Assembly (NCBI GenBank): GCA_905197665.1 | Contig: CAJJZP010000007.1 | Span: forward strand, 1-64,000 | Direction: 5' to 3' | From: an uncultured Collinsella sp. | GTDB lineage: Bacteria > Actinomycetota > Coriobacteriia > Coriobacteriales > Coriobacteriaceae | Length of the DNA: 64,000 bases | In this document: in pieces, positions 49,500 through 58,758 of the stretch | Layout: each line of letters starts with the position of its first letter | How positions within the stretch are numbered: position 1 is the stretch's first letter | Position numbers and translations under genes: made by a program | Notes under the pieces: model-generated | Told to the model about the DNA's origin: nothing | Database searches by the model: none | Seen by the model: only the letters and a program-made list of their open reading frames with translations

Positions 49500-51688
49500 T
49501 TGATGCGTCCGACCACACCGCTCAGGAGCGGGGCGATCGTTCGGCACGGGAATGGCTCATCGTCGTCCTGTTGGGGATAGCGCTCTCGATTGTTGCCGGC
49601 GTGACGAGCTACGCCTACACGACAGCTCAGGCCGAGCAGCGCTTTGCCGACGTTGTCGATTACGTGGCGACACAGAGCCTTTCCTACGATGCGTTCAACA
49701 GCGCCTATGCGACCAAAAACCTGATTCGCGTTATGGAGATCGCCGGAGAGGCGGCGCGCGATATGGAGCGCGACGGCTCGGTGGATAACGCTACGTTGGA
49801 GCAATATGCTGACCAGTTTAATGTGACAGCGCTGATCGTAACGGATGCATCGGGCAACTTGGTGTCCGAGTCCTCGAAGGATGACGTGGGCTACGAGTCG
49901 CTCGCTGCGAATCTCAAAGAGGCGCCTGTGCTGGAGGTGGCAGCCCATCCGCTTAAGTCCTATACCGCTCGCACTACGCTTGCGGACGATTCGATCGCAG
50001 ACATTGGCTGCGTGGCCCGGCGGGACGGTGAGGGCATCGTTGTCGCGGTGAGGCACCAGAGCGCCAAGGCGGTCGCGAGCAATACGCTCAAGTTGCAGAG
50101 CTTGCTCGATGGTTATGAGACTATCGATAGCGGCAATATCGTGATCGAAAACGACGGTAAGGTCGTTGCGACCAACGCTGTTGAGCCCGCCGTGTCGGGC
50201 GTGTTCGATTTGCCTGCGACGGATGCCATCGTTGTCAACGGCATTAAGGAGCGTTGCCTGGCTGGTAAGGTCAGATTGGTTAACGAAAGCGGTGAGTGGT
50301 ATCTGGGCACATTTGGTAAAGCGCGCGATTTTTACGTGTACACCTATGCTCCCGCGCAGCGTTACTTTGAGGTTGTTGCCGCTGTTGTTGCCAGTGTGTT
50401 GGCACTCTACGGCGGTGTTATAGCCACTGTTGTGTTGGTGCGCCGCCGCGCCGAGAGCCAGCGCTTTGCCGACCTGTTGCTGCAGGAGCGCGACTATGGC
50501 GACAAGCTGGCAAAAGCGGCGCGCGAAGCTTCGTCTGCCAACTCTGCAAAGACGGAGTTCCTGCGTCGCATGAGTCACGACCTGCGCACGCCCATCAACG
50601 GCATTCGCGGTATGGTCGAGGTGGGCAATGCCAACGCGGACGACTTGCAAAAGCAGACTGAGTGCCGCTCAAAGATCTGGACGGCGTCGGGACTGCTGCT
50701 CGACCTTGCGAACGAGGCACTCGATATGAGCCGCTTGGAGAGCGGGCAGGTCGACCTGAATCTCGTGCCTACAGATATGGTGGCCCTCAACCGTGAGGTG
50801 TGCGATATCCTGGAGCGCCAGGCCGAGGAGCGCCTGGTGACAATTATCTGCGACCAACGGACTCTTGATCATCCCTATGCCCGGGTGAGCGTGACGCACC
50901 TCAAGCGCCTGTTGCTCAATATTGCCGGTAATGCCGTCAAGTACAACCGCCAGGGCGGCTATGTTCGCCTGACATGCCGCGAGGTGGAGCCGGTGGACGG
51001 TGTCCCCGTCTATGAATACACGATCGCCGATAACGGCATTGGCATGAGCGAGGAGTTTCAACAGCACCTCTACGAGCCGTTCAGCCGCGAGGAACAACAG
51101 GTGGAAGGCGCTTCATCGGGAACTGGCCTGGGCGCGTCTATTGCCAAACAGTTGGTCGAGCTTATGGGCGGAACCATGAGCTTTACGAGCGCCTTGGGGC
51201 AGGGGACGACGTTTACCATTTGCCTGCCGTTTGAGAAGTGCAAGAGTTCCGAGATTCCCCAGGCAGTTCGCGTGGATGCAGGCGACAGCGACGTGCTCCA
51301 GGGCCTGCGCGTTTTGCTCGTAGAAGATAACGACCTGAATGCCGAGATCGCACAGTTTACGCTCGACCGCGCCGGTGCCGTCGTGACACATGTCAAAGAT
51401 GGCGAGTCTGCCGTCGAGACGTTTGCCGCGAGCGCGCCGCACGAGTACGACGTGGTATTGATGGACATCATGATGCCCGGCATCGATGGCCTTGAGGCCA
51501 CGCGTCAGATTCGAGCGCTCGATCGCGAGGACGCCGCGACCACGCCGATTATCGCCGTGAGCGCCAATGCCTTTGCCGACGACCGTAGGCTTTCGCGCGA
51601 GGCGGGCATGAACGCGCATCTGAGCAAACCCGTGAGTTCTCAGGATCTCGTTGAGGCGCTTGCGCACATAGCTGCCGACGCTTCATAA
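49496..51688 (+). CDS. Hybrid sensor histidine kinase with receiver
   Basis: 730 residues. TM1 is near 22-45 (WLIVVLLGIALSIVAGVTSY) and TM2 near 288-310, enclosing a Cache-like extracytoplasmic domain of about 240 residues. HisKA has the phospho-His in RRMSHDLRTPINGI (H361), the HATPase has NIAGNAVKYNRQGG and NGIGMSEEF, and GTGLGASIAKQLVELMGG. The receiver's Asp is D657 in DVVLMDIMMPGIDGLEATRQ. It is coupled to the upstream binding lipoprotein. No HPt or output regulator is nearby, so the phosphate target is elsewhere. Confidence 0.92.
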   Translation: MIDASDHTAQERGDRSAREWLIVVLLGIALSIVAGVTSYAYTTAQAEQRFADVVDYVATQSLSYDAFNSAYATKNLIRVMEIAGEAARDMERDGSVDNATLEQYADQFNVTALIVTDASGNLVSESSKDDVGYESLAANLKEAPVLEVAAHPLKSYTARTTLADDSIADIGCVARRDGEGIVVAVRHQSAKAVASNTLKLQSLLDGYETIDSGNIVIENDGKVVATNAVEPAVSGVFDLPATDAIVVNGIKERCLAGKVRLVNESGEWYLGTFGKARDFYVYTYAPAQRYFEVVAAVVASVLALYGGVIATVVLVRRRAESQRFADLLLQERDYGDKLAKAAREASSANSAKTEFLRRMSHDLRTPINGIRGMVEVGNANADDLQKQTECRSKIWTASGLLLDLANEALDMSRLESGQVDLNLVPTDMVALNREVCDILERQAEERLVTIICDQRTLDHPYARVSVTHLKRLLLNIAGNAVKYNRQGGYVRLTCREVEPVDGVPVYEYTIADNGIGMSEEFQQHLYEPFSREEQQVEGASSGTGLGASIAKQLVELMGGTMSFTSALGQGTTFTICLPFEKCKSSEIPQAVRVDAGDSDVLQGLRVLLVEDNDLNAEIAQFTLDRAGAVVTHVKDGESAVETFAASAPHEYDVVLMDIMMPGIDGLEATRQIRALDREDAATTPIIAVSANAFADDRRLSREAGMNAHLSKPVSSQDLVEALAHIAADAS

Positions 51689-51695
51689 ACAAATA

Positions 51696-51731
51696 GCTCG
51701 GTTCCAATACTGGTTGGAACCGAGCCATTTT
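51696..51731 (+). terminator. Rho-independent terminator
   Basis: GCTCGGTTCCAA-tactgg-TTGGAACCGAGC is a 12-bp perfect stem followed by CATTTTGC. It ends the sensor operon and faces the convergent oxidase-like gene. Confidence 0.88.
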
Positions 51732-51757
51732 GCTATTTGCAGGACCTGTTTTTGGGC

Positions 51758-52237
51758 TTACTTTTCTTGAATCTGCTTGCCGCAAAGGTGCTCAATCGAA
51801 ATCTCATAGAGTTGGACGCCCTTGATGTCTTTGGCGATTTCCTCCTCGACTTCTTCGGCGGAAGGGTAATACTTAAGCGCGAGCTGGCGGACTTTGTCCT
51901 CGATAAACGCGGGGGCCTCATCTACCAGACGGCAACGGCCAAAGACCACGGTACTCATAACGTAGGGAGCCCAGTCATCGTCCTTGTACCACTCGTTGCC
52001 GTAAACGGTAAAGCAGACTTTGTCATCACGCCTGAGTGAATCGACCTTGTGGCCAGCCTTGGCGCCATGGAAATAAATCTTGTCGTGCTCGGTGTCAAAG
52101 AAGTAGTTGACGGGAATGGCATACGGGTAGCCATCGTCGCCGTTGACGGCAAAGACGCCGCGCTTGCAGATAGCGAGCAACTCGCGCGCTTCCTCGTCAG
52201 TGATGGCGCGTTTCTTTCGGCGTAAGGGCCTAAACAT
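51758..52237 (-). CDS. Pyridoxamine 5'-phosphate oxidase family protein
   Basis: 159 residues, split-barrel flavin fold. KRAITDEEARELLAICKRGV, FAVNGDDGYPYAIPVNYFFD and KIYFHGAKAGHKVDSLRRDD are the family blocks of NimA/PNPOx-like proteins. The start is the ATG at 52237 with GAAAGGAAGC upstream. It likely binds FMN or F420-type flavin; whether it reduces nitroimidazoles cannot be said. Confidence 0.85.
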   Translation of the reverse strand: MFRPLRRKKRAITDEEARELLAICKRGVFAVNGDDGYPYAIPVNYFFDTEHDKIYFHGAKAGHKVDSLRRDDKVCFTVYGNEWYKDDDWAPYVMSTVVFGRCRLVDEAPAFIEDKVRQLALKYYPSAEEVEEEIAKDIKGVQLYEISIEHLCGKQIQEK

Positions 52238-52279
52238 CGTTGGCTTCCTTTCTAACTGTGCATGGTGGGTGGGCACAAA

Positions 52280-55084
52280 CTATAGCGAAACAGTTCCGTT
52301 TTTCTTGATGCGGGCGAGGATGTTTTTGAGCTTGTTAAAGTCGAGCGGTTTGGGCAGATGGGCGTTCATGCCGGCATCGTGTGCCGCCTTGGCGTCCTCG
52401 GCAAAGGCATTGGCGGTGAGCGCGATGATGGGGATGTCGGCTGCATCGGCCTTCTCGCTCAGACGAATCGCGCGAGTTGCCTCGTAGCCATCCATACCCG
52501 GCATCATGATGTCCATCAGGATCGCATCGAAGCTGCCGGCGGGACGACTAGTGTATAGTTCGACCGCTTCTTTGCCGTCGGCGGCGCGAGTTACGAGGAT
52601 GCCTTCGCTTTCGAGCAGGGCCTGGGCAATTTCGGCATTGAGCTCGTTGTCTTCGGCCAAAAGAACGTTCATGCCGGCAAGCGAGCAGCTGATCGCCTGC
52701 TCGTCCGCACCTTCTCTTGCCTGAGGGTTCTTGTCGATATCGAGCGGAATCTGGACGTTGAACGTACTTCCCACGCCGACCTCGCTCGAAATCTCAATCG
52801 TGCCTCCCATCATGTCTATGAGCGATTTGACGATCGGCATGCCCATGCCAGTTCCCTGAAATGTACTGCGGGCATCGTTGCCCTCTTGGGCAAACGGGTC
52901 GTAGATGTGCTTAAGAAACTCGGGCGACATGCCGATGCCGGTGTCCGAGACGCTAAAGCAAAACACGGCGTGCTCGTCGTCGACCGGCTTGATGGTCGAT
53001 GAGAACGTGACGGTGCCTCCGTGCTTGTTGTACTTGATGCTGTTGTCGAGCAGGTTGACAAGGATCTGCCGAATATGGGTGGGGCTGCCGATCATATATT
53101 GGTCGACAGCGTAGGGCTCGCTGGTGTCGAGCATGGTTATGCCGCGGTCCGATGCGCGGAGCTTGCACAGTACGAGCGCATTGTCGCACAGCTCTTTAAG
53201 GTTGAATGATTCGTGCTCGAGCGTCACTTTGCGCTCCTCGATCCTGCCCATCTCGAGGATGTCGTTAATCAGTGACAGCAGGTGATTGGCGGCAACGCGC
53301 GCCTTGGCGCGGCTTTCGCGGGCGACCTGCATGTCGCCTTCTCTCAATTCCTCAATTTCGATAAGGCCCAGGATGCCGTTGAGCGGCGTGCGGATGTCGT
53401 GGCTCATGCGCGTGAGGAAAGCGGTTTTGGCGGCGTTGGCGGCATCGGCTTTCTGCCGTTCCTCCTGTGCGCGGTAAAGCGACCAGACAAGGATGACGAT
53501 GCCGGTGAGCAAAATGCAGATGACGACTGCCGCAATGACGATGCGGTTGCGGTAGAGAAGTCGGAACGCATCCGATTCTTGCGTCGAGTACGATGTGGGG
53601 AAATAGCTGTTTGCAGAGAGCGATTCACCTGCATTGACGATGCCCTTATTGATGATTCCCAGCAGCTCGGGCTTGCCGCGCGAAATTAAACACGATAGTT
53701 GTGCCGTGTTGGTGAGTTCCTGTGTTTCGAAATCCTCGATGTCGTAGATGTCGCGGAGAGTTTCCAGGCGCGTGCTGGGGACAATGATGCAACGTGCCTT
53801 CCCCTCATCGAGGGCTTTGAGCACCTCGCCGTCATTCGAATACTCGGTTACCGTTGCGTTCGGGAAGAGACTTTCGAGCTCAAAACGGTTAACGATTGTG
53901 CTCTTTGTACAAGCGATGTTCTTAAGGTCGCTGTTCAGGTTTTTGCCACTGTGAATGGCGGTCAGCGAAACCGTTCCCATCGAGTTTGACTGGATGACTC
54001 CTGTCTGCTCGGCGAGCCAGTAGTCGCGAAACAATGGCAGGGCGACATCGATGGTTCCGTTGGAAAGGGCTTTGATCATTTGCTTGTTGTTCGAGAGTGC
54101 GATTGTTTTGACCGTAATGTCAAACTTGTCGTGCAACGTCGTTGCAAGCGAGGCGAGCGACCCTTCCATCTCGCCGTCGTCATTTTGCGTACAGTAGGGA
54201 AGTTGGTTTTTAAGATAGCCGAGCGTGATGGTATTGCCGTTTTCTTTGAGCCAGGTGGTCTCGGTGCCGGTGAGCGATGACGAGCCACTGTTTTGGGTCG
54301 AGTAACTCGTTTTGACTTCCTCGTTATAGCGCGGGTTATCGCGGGCGATGGTCGCCATGGCGGCGTTGATGTCGTTCATCAGGTCAGGGCGGCTTTTGGG
54401 AACGGCAAAATAGTAGTCGCTCGAGCCTACGTAGAACATGGGTGACGCATCGGGCGACGAAATGGTGTCGTTCATGATGACGGCGTCGACCTCGCCGTCT
54501 GCAAGCGCCTCAAAGAGGGCACTGCCGGTGTCGATTTCTTTATAGGTGCAGGTAACGCCTTCGTCGGCGAGCCACTGCTGGCCGACGATAGTTTGCATAA
54601 CGCCGGCGTTGCAGCCGATGGTAAGGCCTTGGAGCGCCTGGGGGTCGCCTTTGGCAAGGTCGTCGCGATCGGGCCTGGCGTAGATGTAGTAGCGCTCAGT
54701 GCCCTCGGGGTTCGAGGAAAAGAGCAGCTTCTGCTCGCGCTCTGCCGAATACGAGATGTTGGGCATGAGGTCGATTTCGCCCGCCTCGAGCATGTCCATA
54801 AGCTCGGAGAAGGTGCCGCTAACGTATTCGTATTGCCAGCCCTTTGTGTAATACGAGAGGGTCTGGAGGTACTCGTAGCCCCATCCCGAGAGGCGCTCGC
54901 CCGGCGTGCCTTCCTGGAAGCCTTTGTTGTTGACGAGCCAGCCAACGCGGACCGTCTTGACCTGCTGGTCGGAGTCGGCGGCAAAGGCCGGGGTGGGCAT
55001 GACGGCGCTCAGTAGTGTGAGCGCAGCAAGCGCGACGGCTAGGGTGCGATATAGAGCCAAACGAAGGATGGCGGAAGGTTTCAC
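52280..55084 (-). CDS. Sensor kinase with two fused solute-binding domains and a receiver (BvgS-like)
   Basis: 934 residues. A signal peptide ends near AFAADS. Two periplasmic-binding-type domains follow: the first has VRVGWLVNNKGFQEG and YSAEREQKLLFSSNPEGTER; the second starts about residue 275 with TWLKENGNTITLGYLKNQLP. A TM helix is near 515-535 (IVIAAVVICILLTGIVILVW). The HisKA site is RMSHDIRTPLNGI (H562), the HATPase has NLLDNSIKYNKHGG and GIGMSPEF, and the receiver Asp is D858 (ILMDIMMPGMDGYEATRAIR). This is the EvgS/BvgS design without HPt. It is functionally parallel to the two-gene sensor at 48630-51688. Confidence 0.92.
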   Translation of the reverse strand: MKPSAILRLALYRTLAVALAALTLLSAVMPTPAFAADSDQQVKTVRVGWLVNNKGFQEGTPGERLSGWGYEYLQTLSYYTKGWQYEYVSGTFSELMDMLEAGEIDLMPNISYSAEREQKLLFSSNPEGTERYYIYARPDRDDLAKGDPQALQGLTIGCNAGVMQTIVGQQWLADEGVTCTYKEIDTGSALFEALADGEVDAVIMNDTISSPDASPMFYVGSSDYYFAVPKSRPDLMNDINAAMATIARDNPRYNEEVKTSYSTQNSGSSSLTGTETTWLKENGNTITLGYLKNQLPYCTQNDDGEMEGSLASLATTLHDKFDITVKTIALSNNKQMIKALSNGTIDVALPLFRDYWLAEQTGVIQSNSMGTVSLTAIHSGKNLNSDLKNIACTKSTIVNRFELESLFPNATVTEYSNDGEVLKALDEGKARCIIVPSTRLETLRDIYDIEDFETQELTNTAQLSCLISRGKPELLGIINKGIVNAGESLSANSYFPTSYSTQESDAFRLLYRNRIVIAAVVICILLTGIVILVWSLYRAQEERQKADAANAAKTAFLTRMSHDIRTPLNGILGLIEIEELREGDMQVARESRAKARVAANHLLSLINDILEMGRIEERKVTLEHESFNLKELCDNALVLCKLRASDRGITMLDTSEPYAVDQYMIGSPTHIRQILVNLLDNSIKYNKHGGTVTFSSTIKPVDDEHAVFCFSVSDTGIGMSPEFLKHIYDPFAQEGNDARSTFQGTGMGMPIVKSLIDMMGGTIEISSEVGVGSTFNVQIPLDIDKNPQAREGADEQAISCSLAGMNVLLAEDNELNAEIAQALLESEGILVTRAADGKEAVELYTSRPAGSFDAILMDIMMPGMDGYEATRAIRLSEKADAADIPIIALTANAFAEDAKAAHDAGMNAHLPKPLDFNKLKNILARIKKNGTVSL

Positions 55085-55170
55085 ATGTAATCCTATCGAG
55101 TCGAGACAGTATCACATAAGGATACCAGCTCAACCTGCCCACTCAGCCACCGCACCGCTAAACGGTCAGG

Positions 55171-55226
55171 TAGTCATTGGGGACGTTCTTGTTTGACTAG
55201 TCATTTAAGAACGTCCCCAATGACTA
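55171..55226. repeat. Hairpin repeat family B, copy 2
   Basis: TAGTCATTGGGGACGTTCTT (55171-55190) and AAGAACGTCCCCAATGACTA (55207-55226) are perfect 20-bp arms. The same core is at 45106-45155. It lies in the divergent gap between the fused sensor kinase and the K+ channel gene, so here it is not a shared terminator. Confidence 0.85.
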
Positions 55227-55297
55227 GTTCCGTTTGCGGGGGAGGCGTGGGACAATACCGAGCGAATGTGATTGGGCGTCTGGGAAAAGAGGTCGCG

Positions 55298-55723
55298 ATG
55301 AACAAGTTGAGGACGCTTGCTGACGTGTTGCGCCAGGCTGGCTTTGCGCGCATCACGGGCCTGTTTCTCGTCTTCTATCTGCTGTGCTCGACGGCCGTCT
55401 GGCTGTCCGAGCCCACGACCCTCACGTTTGGCGACGGCCTCTGGTTTAGCTTTGAGACCGTATCGACGATCGGCTTCGGTGATATCCCGGCCGAGACGCC
55501 GGTTGCCCGCGCTATCACCGTCGTTTTGAGCGTCATCAGCATCTTCTACATCGCCATGCTCACGGGCGTGGCGGTGAACTACTGCAACACGCTCATCAAG
55601 ATGCGTCAAAAGGACACCATGGCGCGCTTTATGGACGATCTAGAGCATTTGGAAGAGCTCGATCGTGACGAGCTCGCCGACCTGTCGCGCCGTGTGCGCG
55701 AATATCGCCGACGCCAACGCTAG
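55298..55723 (+). CDS. Two-helix potassium channel family protein
   Basis: 141 residues. TM1 is near 18-34 (RITGLFLVFYLLCSTAVWL), the pore loop FGDGLWFSFETVSTIGFGDI holds the selectivity filter T57-I-G-F-G-D62, and TM2 is near 69-90. An acidic/basic cytoplasmic helix ends the protein. The filter has TIGFGD in place of TVGYGD, common in two-helix bacterial channels. The start is the ATG at 55298. No RCK/TrkA-N domain is attached. Confidence 0.85.
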   Translation: MNKLRTLADVLRQAGFARITGLFLVFYLLCSTAVWLSEPTTLTFGDGLWFSFETVSTIGFGDIPAETPVARAITVVLSVISIFYIAMLTGVAVNYCNTLIKMRQKDTMARFMDDLEHLEELDRDELADLSRRVREYRRRQR

Positions 55724-55759
55724 AACGGGCGACGCGCGTCACGACGAGGGGGACTGAAT

Positions 55760-56293
55760 ATGAATATCACGGTATACCTGGGCGCCAGCGTCGGCAATGA
55801 CCCGGCGTTTCTGCCTGCGGTGCAAGAGCTGGGCAACTGGATTGGCTCCAACGGCCACGCGCTGGTATACGGCGGCTCCAAGTCGGGCCTGATGGGCGCG
55901 CTTGCCGATAGCGTGCTCGATGCTGGCGGGCATGTGACGGGCGTTGAGCCGAGCTTTTTTATCGAGGCAGAGTTTCAACACGACGGTATTGACGATCTCA
56001 TCGTGACGAGTGACATGGCCGAGCGTAAGGCCAAGATGATCGAGCTCGGCGACGCGTTCATCGCTTTCCCGGGCGGTACGGGCACGCTCGAGGAGATTGC
56101 CGAGGTCATGTCCGCCGTGTCGTTGGGGCATCTCGATGCGCCGTGCATCCTGTACAACCTCGGGGGCTACTACAACGATCTTAAGTCGCTGCTCGGGCGC
56201 ATGATCGACAAGGGCCTATCGAGCCCGCAGCGCCAGACCGGCATCTACTTTGCCGACGACCTGCGTCAAATCGCATCGATTATCGGCGCCTAA
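55760..56293 (+). CDS. LOG family protein (TIGR00730)
   Basis: 177 residues. The phosphoribohydrolase motif PGGTGTLEE is complete (FPGGTGTLEEIAEVMS), along with YGGSKSGLMGALAD and MAERKAKMIELGDAFI. The family releases free base from nucleoside monophosphates (LONELY GUY) or has been called lysine decarboxylase by mistake. It follows the channel gene by 36 bp and may be co-transcribed. GAGGGGG precedes the ATG. Confidence 0.88.
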   Translation: MNITVYLGASVGNDPAFLPAVQELGNWIGSNGHALVYGGSKSGLMGALADSVLDAGGHVTGVEPSFFIEAEFQHDGIDDLIVTSDMAERKAKMIELGDAFIAFPGGTGTLEEIAEVMSAVSLGHLDAPCILYNLGGYYNDLKSLLGRMIDKGLSSPQRQTGIYFADDLRQIASIIGA

Positions 56294-56418
56294 GCCTTAG
56301 GCTCATCGCTCGTGCGGCATCCAACGGCACCGTTCGCGGCGTAGATGGTTAGCCCGCCCGAGGCCTGCTCGTCCTACAATAAAACGTATCTTTGTCGATT
56401 TGACCACGGGAGGTCCCG

Positions 56419-57720
56419 ATGGATACCCTTGCAAAACCCAAAAACCGTGCGCTGTTCTTAGTGAGCGTGGCTGCGACCGGTGCGTTTGCGGGCGCCGCGG
56501 TCTGGCTGTTCTTCTTTGCGATGGAGCGCGGTATCGACTATCTATGGACCGAGATCCCGCATATGCTGGGCGTCGCTTCACCCGAGCTCGCGAGCGGCCC
56601 GTTCGGGTTTTTGCCGTATCCGTTTTTCGTCTGCCTGCTGGGCGGCCTGCTGATCGGCCTGTACGAAAAGATGACGGGCACCAAGACCGATGACCTCAAC
56701 CAGGTAATGGCCAAGGTTAAGCAAGACGGTCGCTATCCGTACGACAACCTGGGCAAGCTTTCGCTCGCGGCGTTGCTGCCGCTGCTGTTTGGCGGAAGCA
56801 TTGGACCGGAGGCCGGCCTGACCGGCGTTATCGCGGGTCTGTGCAGCTGGGTCGGCGACCGCATGCGTCGCTTTGGTGCCGAGTTTAGGCAGCTCACGCT
56901 GCTGGGTACCCAGGCCGCCCTGACGGCGCTCTTTACCGCGCCCGTCTTTGGTTTTGTGGCGCCGCTCGCCGGTAGCGCCGACGGCCAGGGCGCTAATGAC
57001 GATGAGTCCGCGTCCGATGAGATCACGATCAAGCTTCCCAAGGCGCAAAAGACCGTGGTCTACGGCATTGCGATTGCCGGCGGTCTGGGTACCTACCTGC
57101 TGCTCGGCCAGCTTATGGGCGGCGGCATGGGCATGCCGAGGTTCGAGGCCGCTCAGGTGGGTAACCTTGAGCTTGCCTGGCTTATCCCCCTGTCGCTCGT
57201 CGGCACGGTCTGCGGCTGGCTGTACTTTGTCTCGGAGCACGCGAGCGAGGCTCTGGCGCACGCGATGGGGGAGCGCCCCGTCGCCAAGGCCATACTGGCC
57301 GGTCTGGTACTTGCCGCCTGCGGTACGGCTCCGCCCTTCACCATGTTTGCCGGCGAGACGCAGGCCGACGTGCTTATGGAAACCTATCTGACCATCCCCG
57401 CCGGCGTGCTTATTGCAACCGGTCTGGTCAAGGCCATGCTGACGCCCGCCCTCATCAACCTGGGCTGGCGCGGCGGTCACTTCTTCCCCGTCATCTTTTC
57501 GGGCGTGAGCCTGGGCTACGGCTTCGCTATCCTTACCGGCGCCGATCCGGTCTTTTGCGTCGCCGTCTGCACCGCCTCGACGATGGGCGCCGTTATGCGT
57601 CAGCCCGTCATGGTCGTGGGCCTGCTGCTTATGTGTTTCCCGCTCAAGGGTATCGTCTGTATGATCATCGCCGCCGTTATCGCCGCCGGCATTCCGCTGC
57701 CCAAACCGCTGCGCAAGTAG
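56419..57720 (+). CDS. ClC-type chloride channel/transporter
   Basis: 433 residues with about ten hydrophobic segments. The anion site GSIGPEAGLTG (G-x-x-GPE) is intact, and the gating glutamate is the E in GPEAG. A second conserved region is GWRGGHFFPVIFSGVSLGYG. A charged insertion occurs at about 193-210 (ADGQGANDDESASDEITIKL), unusual for the family. It could be a Cl-/H+ antiporter or fluoride exporter; no fluoride riboswitch was noticed upstream. Confidence 0.85.
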   Translation: MDTLAKPKNRALFLVSVAATGAFAGAAVWLFFFAMERGIDYLWTEIPHMLGVASPELASGPFGFLPYPFFVCLLGGLLIGLYEKMTGTKTDDLNQVMAKVKQDGRYPYDNLGKLSLAALLPLLFGGSIGPEAGLTGVIAGLCSWVGDRMRRFGAEFRQLTLLGTQAALTALFTAPVFGFVAPLAGSADGQGANDDESASDEITIKLPKAQKTVVYGIAIAGGLGTYLLLGQLMGGGMGMPRFEAAQVGNLELAWLIPLSLVGTVCGWLYFVSEHASEALAHAMGERPVAKAILAGLVLAACGTAPPFTMFAGETQADVLMETYLTIPAGVLIATGLVKAMLTPALINLGWRGGHFFPVIFSGVSLGYGFAILTGADPVFCVAVCTASTMGAVMRQPVMVVGLLLMCFPLKGIVCMIIAAVIAAGIPLPKPLRK

Positions 57721-57814
57721 CACGGTGGCGCGCGGGCAATACAAACATCTCAAGCCCGGTGTGGGCGCTGTGTCACGGATTTGCGGGTGGACTGAATCTC
57801 GCCTGGCACCGACG

Positions 57815-58690
57815 CTACTTCCAAATCGCGAGCGCGGCGGTGCCCAGCACGATGAGGAAAAGGCCGATGGCGCTTCGATGCGACAGCTTTTCGTTGAAGG
57901 CCAGTCGTGCGAACAGCACCGATACGACAATCGATAGTTTGTCGATTTGCACGACGACGCTCACCTGGCCTGCAGCGATGGCGTAGTAGTACAGCAGCCA
58001 CGACGCGCCGGTCGCAATGCCCGATGCCGCGAGAAATGCGAGTTCGCGCGGGTCAATGCGCGCGACCTGCTCCAGCTTTCCCTTGGCAGCCACGATTGCC
58101 CATGCCATAAAAAGTACCACACAGGTACGGATCGCCGTGGCCAGGTTTGACTCGACACCTTCGATGCCGATCTTGGCGAGGACGGAGGTGAGTGCCGCGA
58201 ACACGGCGGCGCCGAGGGCGTAAGCGAGCCAGGCTCGGTCTTGCTTTTGCTCTGCGCCGATGGACTGCTTTTTCTCGATTATCAAAAACGTGCCGAGCGT
58301 GATGACGGCGGTTCCCACGAGCTTGACCGCCAGGTTGCCTGTCTCACCAAAAAGCACTATGGCGATAAGCACGGCGAGCACAGTGCTCATCTTGTCGACG
58401 GGTACAACCTTGTTGACGTCTCCGATGCTGAGCGCCTTAAAGTAACAGATCCACGAGGCACCGGTGGCGAGTCCCGAGAGGGTGAGGAATAGCCAGGCTT
58501 TGGCGGGAATGGCGCCGATTGCTCCGATGGATCCAGAAATGCCCGCCATTGCCCAGGCAAATACGAGCACCACGCAAGTACGGATGGCGGTTGCAACGTC
58601 GGAGTCGGTGTGCCTGATGCCGCATTTGGCCAAAATGGATGTGATGCCGGCAAAGAAAGCTGATGCAAATGCTGCTGTAACCCACGACAC
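57815..58690 (-). CDS. EamA-family transporter (DMT)
   Basis: 291 residues with ten membrane helices in two repeats. Each repeat has ATAIRTCVVL..AWA followed by SGxATGASWxxYxxAxxxGxV and a conserved V.DK(M/L)S..(V)L, so the internal duplication is obvious. It uses a GTG start at 58690 with GAGGAGG upstream. Substrates of such drug/metabolite transporters vary; a metabolite exporter is likely. Confidence 0.85.
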   Translation of the reverse strand: MSWVTAAFASAFFAGITSILAKCGIRHTDSDVATAIRTCVVLVFAWAMAGISGSIGAIGAIPAKAWLFLTLSGLATGASWICYFKALSIGDVNKVVPVDKMSTVLAVLIAIVLFGETGNLAVKLVGTAVITLGTFLIIEKKQSIGAEQKQDRAWLAYALGAAVFAALTSVLAKIGIEGVESNLATAIRTCVVLFMAWAIVAAKGKLEQVARIDPRELAFLAASGIATGASWLLYYYAIAAGQVSVVVQIDKLSIVVSVLFARLAFNEKLSHRSAIGLFLIVLGTAALAIWK

Positions 58691-58758
58691 GGGTTGAGCG
58701 CCTCCTCATAAAAGACCGCGCCAGATCTGCGGCGCATGCCCGATGATACCGCGCTTGC

